This document shows positions 1-9,045 of a stretch of DNA of 64,000 nt, piece after piece. Location of the stretch: NCBI GenBank assembly GCA_014651175.1, contig BMWJ01000004.1:372001-436000 (forward strand). Reading direction: 5' to 3'. Each line of letters begins with the position of its first letter. Positions within the stretch are counted from its first letter, which is position 1. Both the position numbers and the translations under genes were made by a program. The notes under the pieces were generated by a model. It was not told the DNA's origin, searched no databases, and was given only the letters and a program-made list of their open reading frames with translations. This DNA is from Streptomyces clavifer. GTDB lineage: Bacteria > Actinomycetota > Actinomycetes > Streptomycetales > Streptomycetaceae.

Positions 1-96
1 CCGTTCGTGATGAACACCCAGGACGAGCTCAAGCAGGCCTTCGAGGACTTCCAGGCGGGCCGCCTCGGCACGGTGCCCGCGGTCCACGGCATGTGA
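1..96 (+). CDS. Pirin family protein, C-terminal end only
   Basis: An open frame runs from the first base to a TGA at 94-96 and encodes 31 residues. The text [17 protein letters not shown] followed by QAGRLG matches the conserved end of pirins, which are bicupin proteins that usually bind a metal and often have quercetinase-like activity. The start and both cupin domains lie outside the window, so nothing about the metal ligands can be judged. It is followed after 88 bases by the AI-2E family gene on the same strand. Confidence 0.75.
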   Translation, partial: PFVMNTQDELKQAFEDFQAGRLGTVPAVHGM

Positions 97-184
97 CGGA
101 GCACGCGGCGGTACGGGTGACGGCCAGTCACCCGTACGCCCGTGAGGGCGGGCCGCTCCCGCCCCTCCGTGATCGGGTGGGAGG

Positions 185-1243
185 GTGTCCTCCCGGAAGC
201 CCCTCCTGCCCGACAGCGCGCGGCGGACGGCCGCCTGGTGCGGCGTCCTGCTCCTGGTCGCCGGGGTCGCGGCGGTGGCCGTCTGGCTGAGCATCGCGCT
301 CAAGACCGCGGTCACTCCCGTCCTCCTGGCCCTGCTCGGCACGGCGCTGCTCGGGCCGGTGCACCGCTGGCTGACCGCACACGGGGTGAACAGGTCGCTG
401 GCCGCGGGGCTCACCTGTGCGGTGCTCGTCGGGGTGGTCGGGGGCGCCGGATACATCGTGGTCACCGCGCTGGTCGACACCGGCGCCCAGATCGTGGCCT
501 CGCTCAAGGACGCCGCCCAGTGGGTCATCGACCACTTCGACATCGCCGGTGTCGCGAACGTCGACGATCTCGCCGACAACGCCAGGGGCCTCGTCGGGAA
601 GTTCGGCGCGAGTGCCGCGGGCGGGCTGCTCACCGGCATCAGCCTCATCGGCTCCCTCGTCACCACGGCCATCCTGACCCTGCTGCTGACGTTCTTCTTC
701 CTGCGCGACTCCGACCGTGCCCCCCACCTCGCCCACAGCGTCGCCCCGCGCGGCACCGGCGACCTCGTGGAGGCCATGGGGCGCAGGGCCTTCGAGGCCG
801 TCGAGGGCTTCATGCGCGGCACCACGTTCATCGCCCTCATCGACGCGGTGTGCATCACCGTCGGCCTGCTGATCCTTCGGGTGCCGGGCGCCGTGGGGCT
901 GGGGGCACTCGTCTTCGTCGGCGCCTACATCCCGTATCTCGGGGCCTTCATCTCCGGGGCCGTCGCCGTACTGGTCGCCCTCGCGGACCGGGGCTTCGTG
1001 ATCGCGCTCTGGGTGCTGGGCGTCGTGGTCGCCGTCCAGGTCCTCGAGGGGCACGTGCTGCAGCCCGCGATCCAGAGCCGCACCGTCCAGATGCACCCCG
1101 CCACGATCATGGTCGCGCTGACCGCGGGGGCGAGCGTCGCGGGCCTGCTGGGCATGCTGCTCGCGGTGCCGCTGTGCGCCGCGGTGTTCGGTGTGATCGG
1201 CGAGCTGCGCAAGGGCGACGGGCTGCTTCCGGAACGCTCATGA
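185..1243 (+). CDS. AI-2E family transporter (membrane exporter)
   Basis: The 352-residue product is strongly hydrophobic, with an opening pair of membrane segments (about residues 15-65), another near 80-100, and a cluster in the second half (about 155-180, 210-270, 275-330). Length and arrangement fit the AI-2E/PerM/TqsA permease family (PF01594), which exports small signals, ions or other solutes. The conserved GA(Y)IPYLGAFI-type region near residues 245-258 is present. The start is GTG at 185, behind the purine stretch GTGGGAGG. Substrate cannot be inferred. Sodium/proton exchange has been shown for some members of this family, so a quorum-sensing role should not be assumed. Confidence 0.85.
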   Translation: MSSRKPLLPDSARRTAAWCGVLLLVAGVAAVAVWLSIALKTAVTPVLLALLGTALLGPVHRWLTAHGVNRSLAAGLTCAVLVGVVGGAGYIVVTALVDTGAQIVASLKDAAQWVIDHFDIAGVANVDDLADNARGLVGKFGASAAGGLLTGISLIGSLVTTAILTLLLTFFFLRDSDRAPHLAHSVAPRGTGDLVEAMGRRAFEAVEGFMRGTTFIALIDAVCITVGLLILRVPGAVGLGALVFVGAYIPYLGAFISGAVAVLVALADRGFVIALWVLGVVVAVQVLEGHVLQPAIQSRTVQMHPATIMVALTAGASVAGLLGMLLAVPLCAAVFGVIGELRKGDGLLPERS

Positions 1244-1352
1244 CCGGGCCCGGGCACCGCCCGGGTGCTCGTGGGCGGGTCCCCCGGAGCTGTCGGGGTG
1301 CTCACGGGCCGGGCTCCGGTCCCGTACGGCCCTCACGGACCGCCATCGGGCT

Positions 1353-3458
1353 TCATGGGGTTCCGCCGGCGCCCAGCTCCGCCGGCTCCTCCGACTCGTA
1401 CAGCTCGAACCAGATGGACTTCCCCTCCCCCTCCGGGTCCACCCCCCACGCGTCGGCGAGCATCTCCATCAGCATCAGTCCCCGGCCACTGGACGCCATC
1501 TCGCCGGGACGCCGCTTGTGGGGCAGTTCGTCGCTGGAGTCGCCGACCGCGACGCGCAGCCGCCGCTCGCCCCGCTCGCCGGTCACCTCCGCCACCAGCA
1601 GGGCGTCGCCGTCCGTGTGGACCAGCACGTTCGTGGCCATCTCGGACACCATCAGCACCGCCGCGTCGACCTGCTCCTCGTCCGGCCAGTCGTGCAGCAG
1701 CTCCCGCACCTGCTGGCGGCTCGCGGCGACCCGCTCGGGCTCCGCCTGGGCGATGGTCATCGCCGAACGGCGGCCCGGTGGCCTGCGGGAGCGCGGAGCC
1801 TCGCGGCGCAGGACGAGCACCGCGATGTCGTCCTCACGGCGGTCCACGAGCGGCCCGGTCGTGTAGTGCGAGCCGGGGCCGTGCACGGCCCCGACCAGGG
1901 TGTCGGCCAGCTTCTCCAGGTCCTCCACGGGCGTCTCCAGGATCGGCCGGAGCCTGGTCCAGCCGGTGGCCATGTCGTGCCCGCCGGTCTCGATGAGCCC
2001 GTCCGTGCACAGCATGATCGTCTCCCCGGGCCCGAGGACGACGCGGGTCGTCGGATAGTCGGCGTCCTTCTCGATGCCCAGGGGCAGCCCTCCCGCGGTC
2101 TGCCGGATGACCGCGGTGCCGTCGACGCCGATCACCACCGGGTCGGGGTGGCCCGCCCGGGCGATGTCGAGGGTGCCGGTGTCCGGGTCGGCCTCCGCGT
2201 ACAGGCAGGTGGCGAAACGGGCCGCGTCCGGCCCGTCCTCGCCGTCGGTGAGCCCGGCCAGGAAACGTGAGGCGCGTGAGAGCACGGCGTCGGGTCGGTG
2301 CCCCTCGGCGGCGTAGGCCCGCAGGGCGATCCGCAACTGGCCCATCAGCCCGGCGGCCCGTACGTCGTGGCCCTGGACGTCACCGATGACCAGGGCGATC
2401 CGGCCGCTGGGGAGCGGGATCATGTCGTACCAGTCGCCACCGACCTGGAGCCCGCCGCCGGTCGGGACGTACCGGGCGGCCACCGTCAGCCCCGGCACCC
2501 CGGGGCCGAGGGACGGCATCATCGCCCTCTGGAGCCCCAGCGACAGCTCGCGCTCCGTCTCGGCCTCCCCGGCGCGGGTCAGCGCCTGCGCCAGCATCCG
2601 GGCCACCGTCGTCAGCACGGAGCGCTCGTCCGGCGAGAAGGCCACGCTGTGCCGGAATCCCGCCATCCAGGCGCCCATGGTGTGGCCGGAGGCGATCAGC
2701 GGCAGGAAGGCCCAGGAGCGGCGCCCGAAGGCCCTGGCGAGCGGCCAGGTGGCCGGGTAGCGGGAGCGGTACGCCTCGGGGGACGGCAGATAGACCGGCT
2801 GCCCGGTCCGCACGACCTCGGCGGCCGGGTAGTCGGTGTCCAGCGGCATGTCGGTGAACGGTTTCTCGTCGCCCACGCTCTGCCCGTGGTGCCCGATGAC
2901 CGTCAGACGCTCGCCGGTGATCCCGAAGACGGCCAGACCTTCGGGGGAGAACCCCGGCATGGAGAGCGACCCGGCGACCCGCAGCACCTCCTCGGTGGAC
3001 CCGGCCTCGGCCAGTGCCCGCCCCGCGTCCAGCAGGAACGCCTCGCGCGACCGGCGCCAGTCACCCGTGACGGGGGTGTGCGCCGCGGAGGCCGCGGAGG
3101 GTTCGGCGACGTCCTGGAGGATGCCCACCAGCACGTACTCGTGGCGGCCCGGGGACTCGACGGCGACCGGCTTGGACCGGCTGCGCACCGTGCGCAGGAC
3201 CGCGCCGTCCTCGTCCACGATCCGCATCCTGGCCTCGGCGACGATGCCCTCGGCGATCGCGAAGTTCACGACCCCGTCGATCTCGCTCCAGTCGGCCGGG
3301 TGGAAGCGTCCGCGCACGTCGTGCCCGTGGCAGGACACGGGCTCGGCGGGCAGGCCTACCAGCCGGGCCGCCTCGGCATCGAACGTGACGATGCCCGTGG
3401 AGCTGTCCCAGCTCCACAGTCCGGTTCCGATCGCAGCCAGGATCTCCTCGGTGCGCAT
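1353..3458 (-). CDS. PAS-GAF SpoIIE-type serine phosphatase fused to an RsbW-like ATPase
   Basis: The 701-residue protein reads PAS-like (about 1-115), GAF (about 140-295), PP2C/SpoIIE phosphatase (about 310-515, with GGDWYDM and GDVQGHD metal-site motifs) and a C-terminal HATPase_c domain (about 565-690, with VSEMATNVLVHT as the N box and SSGRGLML as the G box). It is therefore both a PP2C-type phosphatase and an anti-sigma or anti-anti-sigma kinase in one chain, a format common in Streptomyces. Such proteins control partner-switching of sigma factors. Neither an anti-sigma antagonist nor a sigma factor is encoded nearby. Start ATG at 3458. It is convergent with the AI-2E gene. Confidence 0.9.
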   Translation of the reverse strand: MRTEEILAAIGTGLWSWDSSTGIVTFDAEAARLVGLPAEPVSCHGHDVRGRFHPADWSEIDGVVNFAIAEGIVAEARMRIVDEDGAVLRTVRSRSKPVAVESPGRHEYVLVGILQDVAEPSAASAAHTPVTGDWRRSREAFLLDAGRALAEAGSTEEVLRVAGSLSMPGFSPEGLAVFGITGERLTVIGHHGQSVGDEKPFTDMPLDTDYPAAEVVRTGQPVYLPSPEAYRSRYPATWPLARAFGRRSWAFLPLIASGHTMGAWMAGFRHSVAFSPDERSVLTTVARMLAQALTRAGEAETERELSLGLQRAMMPSLGPGVPGLTVAARYVPTGGGLQVGGDWYDMIPLPSGRIALVIGDVQGHDVRAAGLMGQLRIALRAYAAEGHRPDAVLSRASRFLAGLTDGEDGPDAARFATCLYAEADPDTGTLDIARAGHPDPVVIGVDGTAVIRQTAGGLPLGIEKDADYPTTRVVLGPGETIMLCTDGLIETGGHDMATGWTRLRPILETPVEDLEKLADTLVGAVHGPGSHYTTGPLVDRREDDIAVLVLRREAPRSRRPPGRRSAMTIAQAEPERVAASRQQVRELLHDWPDEEQVDAAVLMVSEMATNVLVHTDGDALLVAEVTGERGERRLRVAVGDSSDELPHKRRPGEMASSGRGLMLMEMLADAWGVDPEGEGKSIWFELYESEEPAELGAGGTP

Positions 3459-3654
3459 TGCCCCACTTTAGGAAGATGTCCTCCGTCGACGCCACCGAGG
3501 GACGCCTGCAGGAAGCCCGTCCGGACCGTGCCTCCGGCTCCTCGTGACGGGCCCCGGAGGGCCGTGCGGCAGCAATGTCAATGAAGCGGTGCGCCTACGG
3601 GCGGTAGCCTGGGGTGTCAATCCGCCCCGAACCGCGAAGACTGGATGAACGACG

Positions 3655-5472
3655 ATGCATCGGTACAGGTCCCACACCTGCGGCGAGCTCCGCGCCTCTG
3701 ACGTCGGCACCGACGTCCGGCTGAGCGGCTGGCTGCACAATCGCCGAGACCTGGGCGGCATCCTCTTCATCGATCTGCGCGACCACTACGGTCTGGTGCA
3801 GCTCGTCGCCCGCCCCGGCACCCCCGGCAACGACGCCCTGGCGAAGCTGACCAAGGAGACCGTCGTCCGGATCGACGGCAAGGTCTCCGCGCGCGGAGCC
3901 GACAACGTCAACCCGGAGCTCTCGACCGGCGAGATCGAGATCGAGGTCACCGAGGTCGAGGTGCTGGGCGAGGCCGCCCCGCTGCCCTTCACGATCAACG
4001 CCGAGGACGGGGTCAACGAGGAGCGGCGCCTGGAGTACCGCTTCCTCGACCTGCGCCGCGAGCGCATGCACCGCAACATCATGCTGCGCTCGTCCGTCAT
4101 CGCCTCCATCCGCTCCAAGATGGTGGCCCTCGGCTTCAACGAGATGGCGACCCCGATCCTCGCCGCGACGTCCCCCGAGGGCGCCCGCGACTTCGTGGTC
4201 CCCTCCCGCCTGAACCCGGGCAGGTTCTACGCGCTGCCGCAGGCGCCGCAGCAGTTCAAGCAGCTGCTGATGATCTCCGGATTCGACCGCTACTTCCAGA
4301 TCGCGCCGTGCTTCCGCGACGAGGACGCCCGCGCCGACCGTTCGCCCGGCGAGTTCTACCAGCTCGACGTCGAGATGTCCTTCGTCGAGCAGGAGGACGT
4401 CTTCCAGCCGATCGAGAAGCTCATGACCGAGCTCTTCGAGGAGTTCGGCAACGGCCGCCCCGTCACCTCGCCGTTCCCGCGCATCCCGTTCCGCGAGTCG
4501 ATGCTGAAGTACGGCAACGACAAGCCGGACCTGCGCGCCCAGCTGGAACTCGTCGACATCTCCGACATCTTCGCGGACTCGGAGTTCAAGGCCTTCGCCG
4601 GCAAGCACGTCCGCGCCCTTCCGGTGCCGGACACCGCGGGCCAGTCCCGGAAGTTCTTCGACGGCCTCGGCGCGTACGCGGTCGAGCACGGCGCCAAGGG
4701 CCTCGCCTGGGTCCGCGTCGGCGAGGACGGCGCGCTGGCGGGTCCGATCGCCAAGTTCCTCACCGAGACGGACGTCAAGACCCTCACCGAGCGGCTGTCC
4801 CTCGTCCCCGGCCACGCCGTCTTCTTCGGCGCCGGCGAGTTCGACGAGGTCTCCAAGATCATGTCCGTCGTCCGCGTCGAGGCCGCCAAGCGCGCCGGCC
4901 ACTTCGAGGAGGGCGTCTTCCGCTTCTGCTGGATCGTCGACTTCCCGATGTACGAGAAGGACGAGGACACCGGGAAGATCGACTTCTCGCACAACCCGTT
5001 CTCCATGCCCCAGGGCGGCATGAAGGACCTGGAGGAGAAGGACCCGCTCGACATCCTGGCGTGGCAGTACGACATCGTCTGCAACGGCATCGAGCTGTCC
5101 TCCGGTGCCATCCGCAACCACGAGCCCGAGGTCATGCTGAAGGCCTTCGCGATCGCCGGCTACGAGGCCGAGACCGTCGAGAGGGAGTTCGCGGGCATGC
5201 TGCGCGCGTTCCGCCTCGGCGCACCGCCGCACGGTGGCATCGCCCCGGGCGTCGACCGCATCGTGATGCTGCTGGCCGACGAGCCCAACATCCGGGAGAC
5301 GATCGCCTTCCCGCTCAACGGCAACGCCCAGGACCTGATGATGGGCGCCCCCAGCGAGCTGGACGAGACCCGCCTGCGCGAGCTGAACATCCAGCTCCGC
5401 AAGCCCGTCGCGTCGGCGAAGGAGAAGGCGGAGGCCAAGGACTCGGTGGCGAGGGACACCGGCGCGAAGTAG
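3655..5472 (+). CDS. aspS: Aspartate-tRNA ligase
   Basis: This 605-residue cytoplasmic class II synthetase charges tRNA-Asp. Visible features are the N-terminal OB-fold anticodon-binding domain (about 15-110), the flipping-loop and active-site signature [13 protein letters not shown] (about 198-210), motif 2 [10 protein letters not shown] (about 221-230), the bacterial GAD insertion (about 290-415) and motif 3 [14 protein letters not shown] (about 526-539). The length is typical for bacterial AspRS. ATG at 3655 is the first start, and the protein begins [13 protein letters not shown] as in other actinobacteria. The C-terminal 25 residues are a charged Ala/Lys/Glu tail. A strong hairpin and a parS-like sequence follow the stop. 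Confidence 0.98.
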   Translation: MHRYRSHTCGELRASDVGTDVRLSGWLHNRRDLGGILFIDLRDHYGLVQLVARPGTPGNDALAKLTKETVVRIDGKVSARGADNVNPELSTGEIEIEVTEVEVLGEAAPLPFTINAEDGVNEERRLEYRFLDLRRERMHRNIMLRSSVIASIRSKMVALGFNEMATPILAATSPEGARDFVVPSRLNPGRFYALPQAPQQFKQLLMISGFDRYFQIAPCFRDEDARADRSPGEFYQLDVEMSFVEQEDVFQPIEKLMTELFEEFGNGRPVTSPFPRIPFRESMLKYGNDKPDLRAQLELVDISDIFADSEFKAFAGKHVRALPVPDTAGQSRKFFDGLGAYAVEHGAKGLAWVRVGEDGALAGPIAKFLTETDVKTLTERLSLVPGHAVFFGAGEFDEVSKIMSVVRVEAAKRAGHFEEGVFRFCWIVDFPMYEKDEDTGKIDFSHNPFSMPQGGMKDLEEKDPLDILAWQYDIVCNGIELSSGAIRNHEPEVMLKAFAIAGYEAETVEREFAGMLRAFRLGAPPHGGIAPGVDRIVMLLADEPNIRETIAFPLNGNAQDLMMGAPSELDETRLRELNIQLRKPVASAKEKAEAKDSVARDTGAK

Positions 5473-5492
5473 GCGTCGGCGGTTCCGCTTCG

Positions 5493-5506
5493 GTTCCACG
5501 TGAAAC
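5493..5506. other. Near-consensus parS centromere-like site
   Basis: The 14-mer GTTCCACGTGAAAC differs at one position from the bacterial ParB-binding palindrome GTTTCACGTGAAAC. It lies 20 bases after the aspS stop and partly overlaps the 5' arm of the following hairpin. Streptomyces chromosomes carry many parS copies around oriC, commonly in intergenic DNA. Binding is inferred from sequence only, and a chance match cannot be excluded. Confidence 0.45.
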
Positions 5507-5536
5507 AGTCCCCGGCCTCCCCGGCCGGGGACTGTT
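5504..5536 (+). terminator. Hairpin terminator after aspS
   Basis: A perfect 14-bp stem, AACAGTCCCCGGCC (5504-5517) and GGCCGGGGACTGTT (5523-5536), closes a 5-base loop 31 bases after the aspS stop. No T-run of note follows, as is usual for Streptomyces terminators. Confidence 0.7.
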
Positions 5537-5802
5537 CTCGTACGCGCACCGGGTACGCACAGGAACGCACAGCTCACGCTCATGCTCCTGCCGGCCGGGC
5601 TGCCTGGTCTCCCCTCTCATGACTGAGAATCAGGGACCCGCGCACAAGAAGGACGTGCGTACGGACCACTGCGCGGACATCCGTGGACCCGGGCGCGGGG
5701 ACGGGTACAGCCGGATGGCCCCGGTTCCGGTTCGGCGTTGCGGGGCCCGGCAATGACTGGCACCTAAGGAGACCGACCGCCCGTCACCGAGGAGTTCCGC
5801 CC

Positions 5803-6552
5803 GTGTCCCTCCCACGCCGCCCGCACGTCCTTCTCGTCGTCCTGTTCCTGCTGGTCATCGGCTGCTCCGCCGGTGCCGTGCAGTCCACGGCGCCCCGCGG
5901 TGCCGCCGGCCCCGAGTCCTCGGCCGCGGCGTCGCCCCCCGCGGAGCCCGTCCGCCCCCGGGAGATTCCGGGGCTGGGCCCGCTCGTGCGGGCGGAGATC
6001 CCTGCGACCGCCCGGCAGGCCGTCGTGGTGACCGGGGAGGGCCCCGACACCAATCTCTCCTCGGCCATGCTCTACACCCGTGACGATCCCGCACTCGGCT
6101 GGAGACCGGAGGCCGGCCCCTGGCCCGCCCACAACGGCAGGGAGGGCTGGACCGACCACCATGTCGCGGGCGACCTCAGGTCACCCGTCGGCGTCTTCGG
6201 CCTCACCGACGCGGGCGGCCGGCTGCCCGACCCCGGAGCGCTGCTCCCGTACGACGAGCAGTCGCGCTTCGCGGTGAGCGGCGAGGGCTTCTACGGGGAG
6301 CCTCTGGAGGGATCCTTCGACTACGTCGTCGCCATCAACTACAACCGGACACCGGGCACGACCCCCCTGGACCGCACCCGGCCGCTCGGCGGGGAGAGGG
6401 GTGGCGGCATCTGGATCCATGTGGACCACGGCGGCCCGACCCAGGGCTGTGTCTCGCTTCCCGAGGAGCGGATGAAGGAGCTCCTGCGCCTCCTGGACCC
6501 GGTGAAGTACCCCGTGATCGTGATGGGGGACGCCGCGGCCCTGAGCAGGTGA
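5803..6552 (+). CDS. L,D-transpeptidase (YkuD family) lipoprotein
   Basis: The 249-residue protein opens with VSLPRRPHVLLVVLF and a lipobox LVIGC at about residues 15-19, so it should be lipid-anchored outside the membrane. The YkuD catalytic region is near the C-terminus: GGGIWIHVDHGG followed by PTQGCVSLP, where Cys is the expected nucleophile and the His residues lie upstream. These enzymes cross-link peptidoglycan stem peptides 3-3 or attach proteins to them. GTG at 5803 is chosen because a longer frame opening at 5683 lacks a signal peptide at its N-terminus and 5803 begins directly at one; GGAG sits at 5791-5794. It converges on metG. Confidence 0.85.
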   Translation: MSLPRRPHVLLVVLFLLVIGCSAGAVQSTAPRGAAGPESSAAASPPAEPVRPREIPGLGPLVRAEIPATARQAVVVTGEGPDTNLSSAMLYTRDDPALGWRPEAGPWPAHNGREGWTDHHVAGDLRSPVGVFGLTDAGGRLPDPGALLPYDEQSRFAVSGEGFYGEPLEGSFDYVVAINYNRTPGTTPLDRTRPLGGERGGGIWIHVDHGGPTQGCVSLPEERMKELLRLLDPVKYPVIVMGDAAALSR

Positions 6553-6581
6553 GCCCGGGCACGAGAGCCCGGTACGCACGA

Positions 6582-6612
6582 GAGCCCGGGGCCGATGGGC
6601 GGCCCCGGGCTC
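6582..6612. terminator. Bidirectional terminator between the L,D-transpeptidase gene and metG
   Basis: A perfect 12-bp stem, GAGCCCGGGGCC (6582-6593) with GGCCCCGGGCTC (6601-6612), and a 7-base loop sits between the two convergent stop codons (6552 and 6631). It can serve both transcripts. Confidence 0.7.
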
Positions 6613-6630
6613 CCTGCTGCCTGCGAGGGC

Positions 6631-8244
6631 TTACGCGGGCTTCTCCTCCAGGCGCGGGAACAGGACCGCGCCCTTCGTCACCGTCGTCCCGACGGGCAGC
6701 CGGCCCCAGTCGCCCGCGTCCTGCACCCGCTGGTCGGCCAGGGCTCCGAGGGACGCCTCGGCGCCCAGGGACTCCCACAGCTTCTGCGAGGTGTCCGGCA
6801 TCACGGAGTTCAGCAGGACCGCGACACCGCGCAGCGACTCGGCGGCCGTGTACAGGATGGTCGCGAGACGGGCCTGGCCCTCGGGCGACTCGTCCTTGGC
6901 GACCTTCCACGGCTCCTGCTCCGTGATGTAGCCGTTGACCTGCTTCACGAACTCGAAGATCGCCAGGATGCCGCCCTGGAAGTCCAGCTCCTCGCCGATC
7001 TTCCGATCGGCCGTGTCGACCGCCTTGGCCAGGCCCTCCTGGACCGCGGACTCGGCGTCACCGGCGGCCGTGGCCTCCGGGAGCGCGCCGCCGAAGTACT
7101 TGCCGACCATGGCCGCGACGCGCGAGGCGAGGTTGCCGTAGTCGTTGGCGAGCTCGGAGGTGTAGCGGGCGCTGAAGTCCTCCCAGGAGAAGGACCCGTC
7201 ACTGCCGAAGGCGATGGCCCGCAGGAAGTACCAGCGGTACGCGTCCACACCGAAGTGTGAGGTCAGGTCCTGCGGCTTGATGCCGGTCAGATTCGACTTC
7301 GACATCTTCTCGCCGCCGACCATCAGCCAGCCGTTGGCCGCGATCCGGCCGGGCACCGGCAGCCCCTGCGCCATGAGCATGGCCGGCCAGATCACCGCGT
7401 GGAAGCGCAGGATGTCCTTGCCGACCAGGTGCACGTTCGCCGGGAAGGTCTCGTCGAACTTCTCCTGGTTGGCGCCGTAGCCGACGGCCGTCGCGTAGTT
7501 GAGCAGGGCGTCGACCCACACGTAGATGACGTGCTTCTCGTCCCACGGCACCGGGACACCCCAGTCGAACGTGGAGCGCGAGATCGACAGGTCCTGCAGG
7601 CCCTGGGTGACGAAGTTGACGACCTCGTTGCGGGCCGACTCGGGCTGGATGAATCCGGGGTTGGCCGCGTAGAACTCGAGCAGCTTCGGGCCGTACTCAC
7701 TCAGCTTGAAGAAGTAGTTCTCCTCCTTGAGGAGCTCCACCGGCTTCTTGTGGATCGGGCAGAGCTTCGTGCCGTCCTCGGACTCGATCAGGTCGCCGGG
7801 GAGCTTGTACTCCTCGCAGCCCACGCAGTACGGGCCTTCGTACCCGCCCTTGTAGATCTGGTCCTTGTCGTACAAATCCTGCACGAACTCCTGCACACGG
7901 TCCGTGTGCCGCTTCTCCGTCGTGCGGATGAAGTCGTCGTTCGCGATGTTCAGGTGCTCCCAGAGGGGCTTCCAGGCCTCCTCGACGAGCTTGTCGCACC
8001 AGGCCTGAGGGGTGACGTCGTTCGCCTCGGCCGTGCGCATGATCTTCTGACCGTGCTCGTCCGTGCCGGTGAGGTACCACACCTTCTCGCCGCGCTGGCG
8101 GTGCCAGCGGGTGAGCACGTCGCCTGCGACGGTCGTGTAGGCGTGCCCCAGGTGAGGAGCGTCGTTGACGTAGTAAATGGGGGTCGATACGTAGAAACTC
8201 TTCACGCCGTCGCCCCCTTGCTTCTCGGATCCAGTGGCCGCCAT
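6631..8244 (-). CDS. metG: Methionine-tRNA ligase
   Basis: The 537-residue class I synthetase charges initiator and elongator tRNA-Met. The HIGH-type motif HLGHAYT lies near residue 31 and the KMSKS motif in GGEKMSKSNL near residue 313. A zinc-knuckle region with CVGC and LCPIHKKP (about 146-170) identifies the zinc-containing MetRS form. The tail ends soon after the anticodon-binding helices with no extra EMAP-type tRNA-binding domain. ATG at 8244 begins MAATGSEKQGGDGVKSFYVSTPIYYV; a frame continuing further upstream has no family similarity. GTG at 8205 (VKSFYVS) is an alternative start. It is divergent from the two-component operon. Confidence 0.97.
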   Translation of the reverse strand: MAATGSEKQGGDGVKSFYVSTPIYYVNDAPHLGHAYTTVAGDVLTRWHRQRGEKVWYLTGTDEHGQKIMRTAEANDVTPQAWCDKLVEEAWKPLWEHLNIANDDFIRTTEKRHTDRVQEFVQDLYDKDQIYKGGYEGPYCVGCEEYKLPGDLIESEDGTKLCPIHKKPVELLKEENYFFKLSEYGPKLLEFYAANPGFIQPESARNEVVNFVTQGLQDLSISRSTFDWGVPVPWDEKHVIYVWVDALLNYATAVGYGANQEKFDETFPANVHLVGKDILRFHAVIWPAMLMAQGLPVPGRIAANGWLMVGGEKMSKSNLTGIKPQDLTSHFGVDAYRWYFLRAIAFGSDGSFSWEDFSARYTSELANDYGNLASRVAAMVGKYFGGALPEATAAGDAESAVQEGLAKAVDTADRKIGEELDFQGGILAIFEFVKQVNGYITEQEPWKVAKDESPEGQARLATILYTAAESLRGVAVLLNSVMPDTSQKLWESLGAEASLGALADQRVQDAGDWGRLPVGTTVTKGAVLFPRLEEKPA

Positions 8245-8391
8245 GGTCGAAATCCTAACGGCCCGTGGGGGATCCACTCGTATCGATGAGCGCGGCCTTC
8301 CGCCCGGAGAGCTTTGCGAAACATCCCTTCCCGTACCAAAGACGCATCCTGGGAGGAGTGGGCACGCGTGCACGAGGCGGGAGACAACACG

Positions 8392-9045
8392 ATGCGGGTA
8401 CTGGTCGCCGAGGACGAGGAGATCCTGGCGGAGCTGGTGGCGACCGGGCTGCGGCGGGCCGGGTTCGCCGTCGACACCGTGTACAGCGGGGACGCGGCCC
8501 TCGCCTATCTGGGGCTGCACGACTACGACGTCGTCGTCCTGGACCGGGACCTGCCCCGGGTGCACGGCGACGACGTGGCCCGCAGGCTCGTGTCCTCCGG
8601 CTCCCGGACGAGGATCCTCATGCTCACCGCGTCCGGGACGATGGAGGACCGGGTGGAGGGGCTCGATCTGGGCGCCGACGACTATGTGAGCAAGCCCTTC
8701 GAATTCCCCGAGCTGGTGTCCCGGGTGCGCGCGCTGCGCAGGCGCAGCGCCCGTCCCGTGCCGCCCCAGCTGGAACGGCACGGCATCCGGCTCGACAGCG
8801 TGCGGCGGGCCGCGACGCGGGACGGGCGCGACCTCGACCTGTCCCCGAAGGAGTTCACGGTGCTGCAGCTGCTGCTGGAGGCCGACGGGGGGACGGTCAG
8901 CGCCGAGGAGCTGCTGGAGCGGGCCTGGGACGCGAACGCCGACCCGTTCACGGGGGCCGTGCGCGTCTGCATGAGCAAGCTGCGGGCCAAGCTCGGGGAG
9001 CCGGCGCTCATCCGCACGGTGCAGGGTGTGGGGTACGCCCTGTGA
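8392..9045 (+). CDS. OmpR/PhoB-type response regulator
   Basis: The 217-residue DNA-binding response regulator has a receiver domain (about 1-115) with acidic pocket DE (residues 8-9), phospho-acceptor Asp in VVLDRDLP (about 50), Thr in MLTASG (about 80) and Lys in SKPF (about 102). A winged-helix Trans_reg_C domain follows (about 125-217; [26 protein letters not shown]). ATG at 8392 is preceded by GGCGGGAG at an 8-base spacing. An in-frame GTG at 8368 is possible but would add residues before the usual MRVLVAEDEE start. Its stop overlaps the kinase GTG start (GTGA), so the two are translationally coupled. Confidence 0.93.
   Translation: MRVLVAEDEEILAELVATGLRRAGFAVDTVYSGDAALAYLGLHDYDVVVLDRDLPRVHGDDVARRLVSSGSRTRILMLTASGTMEDRVEGLDLGADDYVSKPFEFPELVSRVRALRRRSARPVPPQLERHGIRLDSVRRAATRDGRDLDLSPKEFTVLQLLLEADGGTVSAEELLERAWDANADPFTGAVRVCMSKLRAKLGEPALIRTVQGVGYAL

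Noticed and set aside
3595-5583. A 662-codon open frame on the minus strand
   Set aside because: It is antisense to aspS and follows its codon pattern; aspS is certain.
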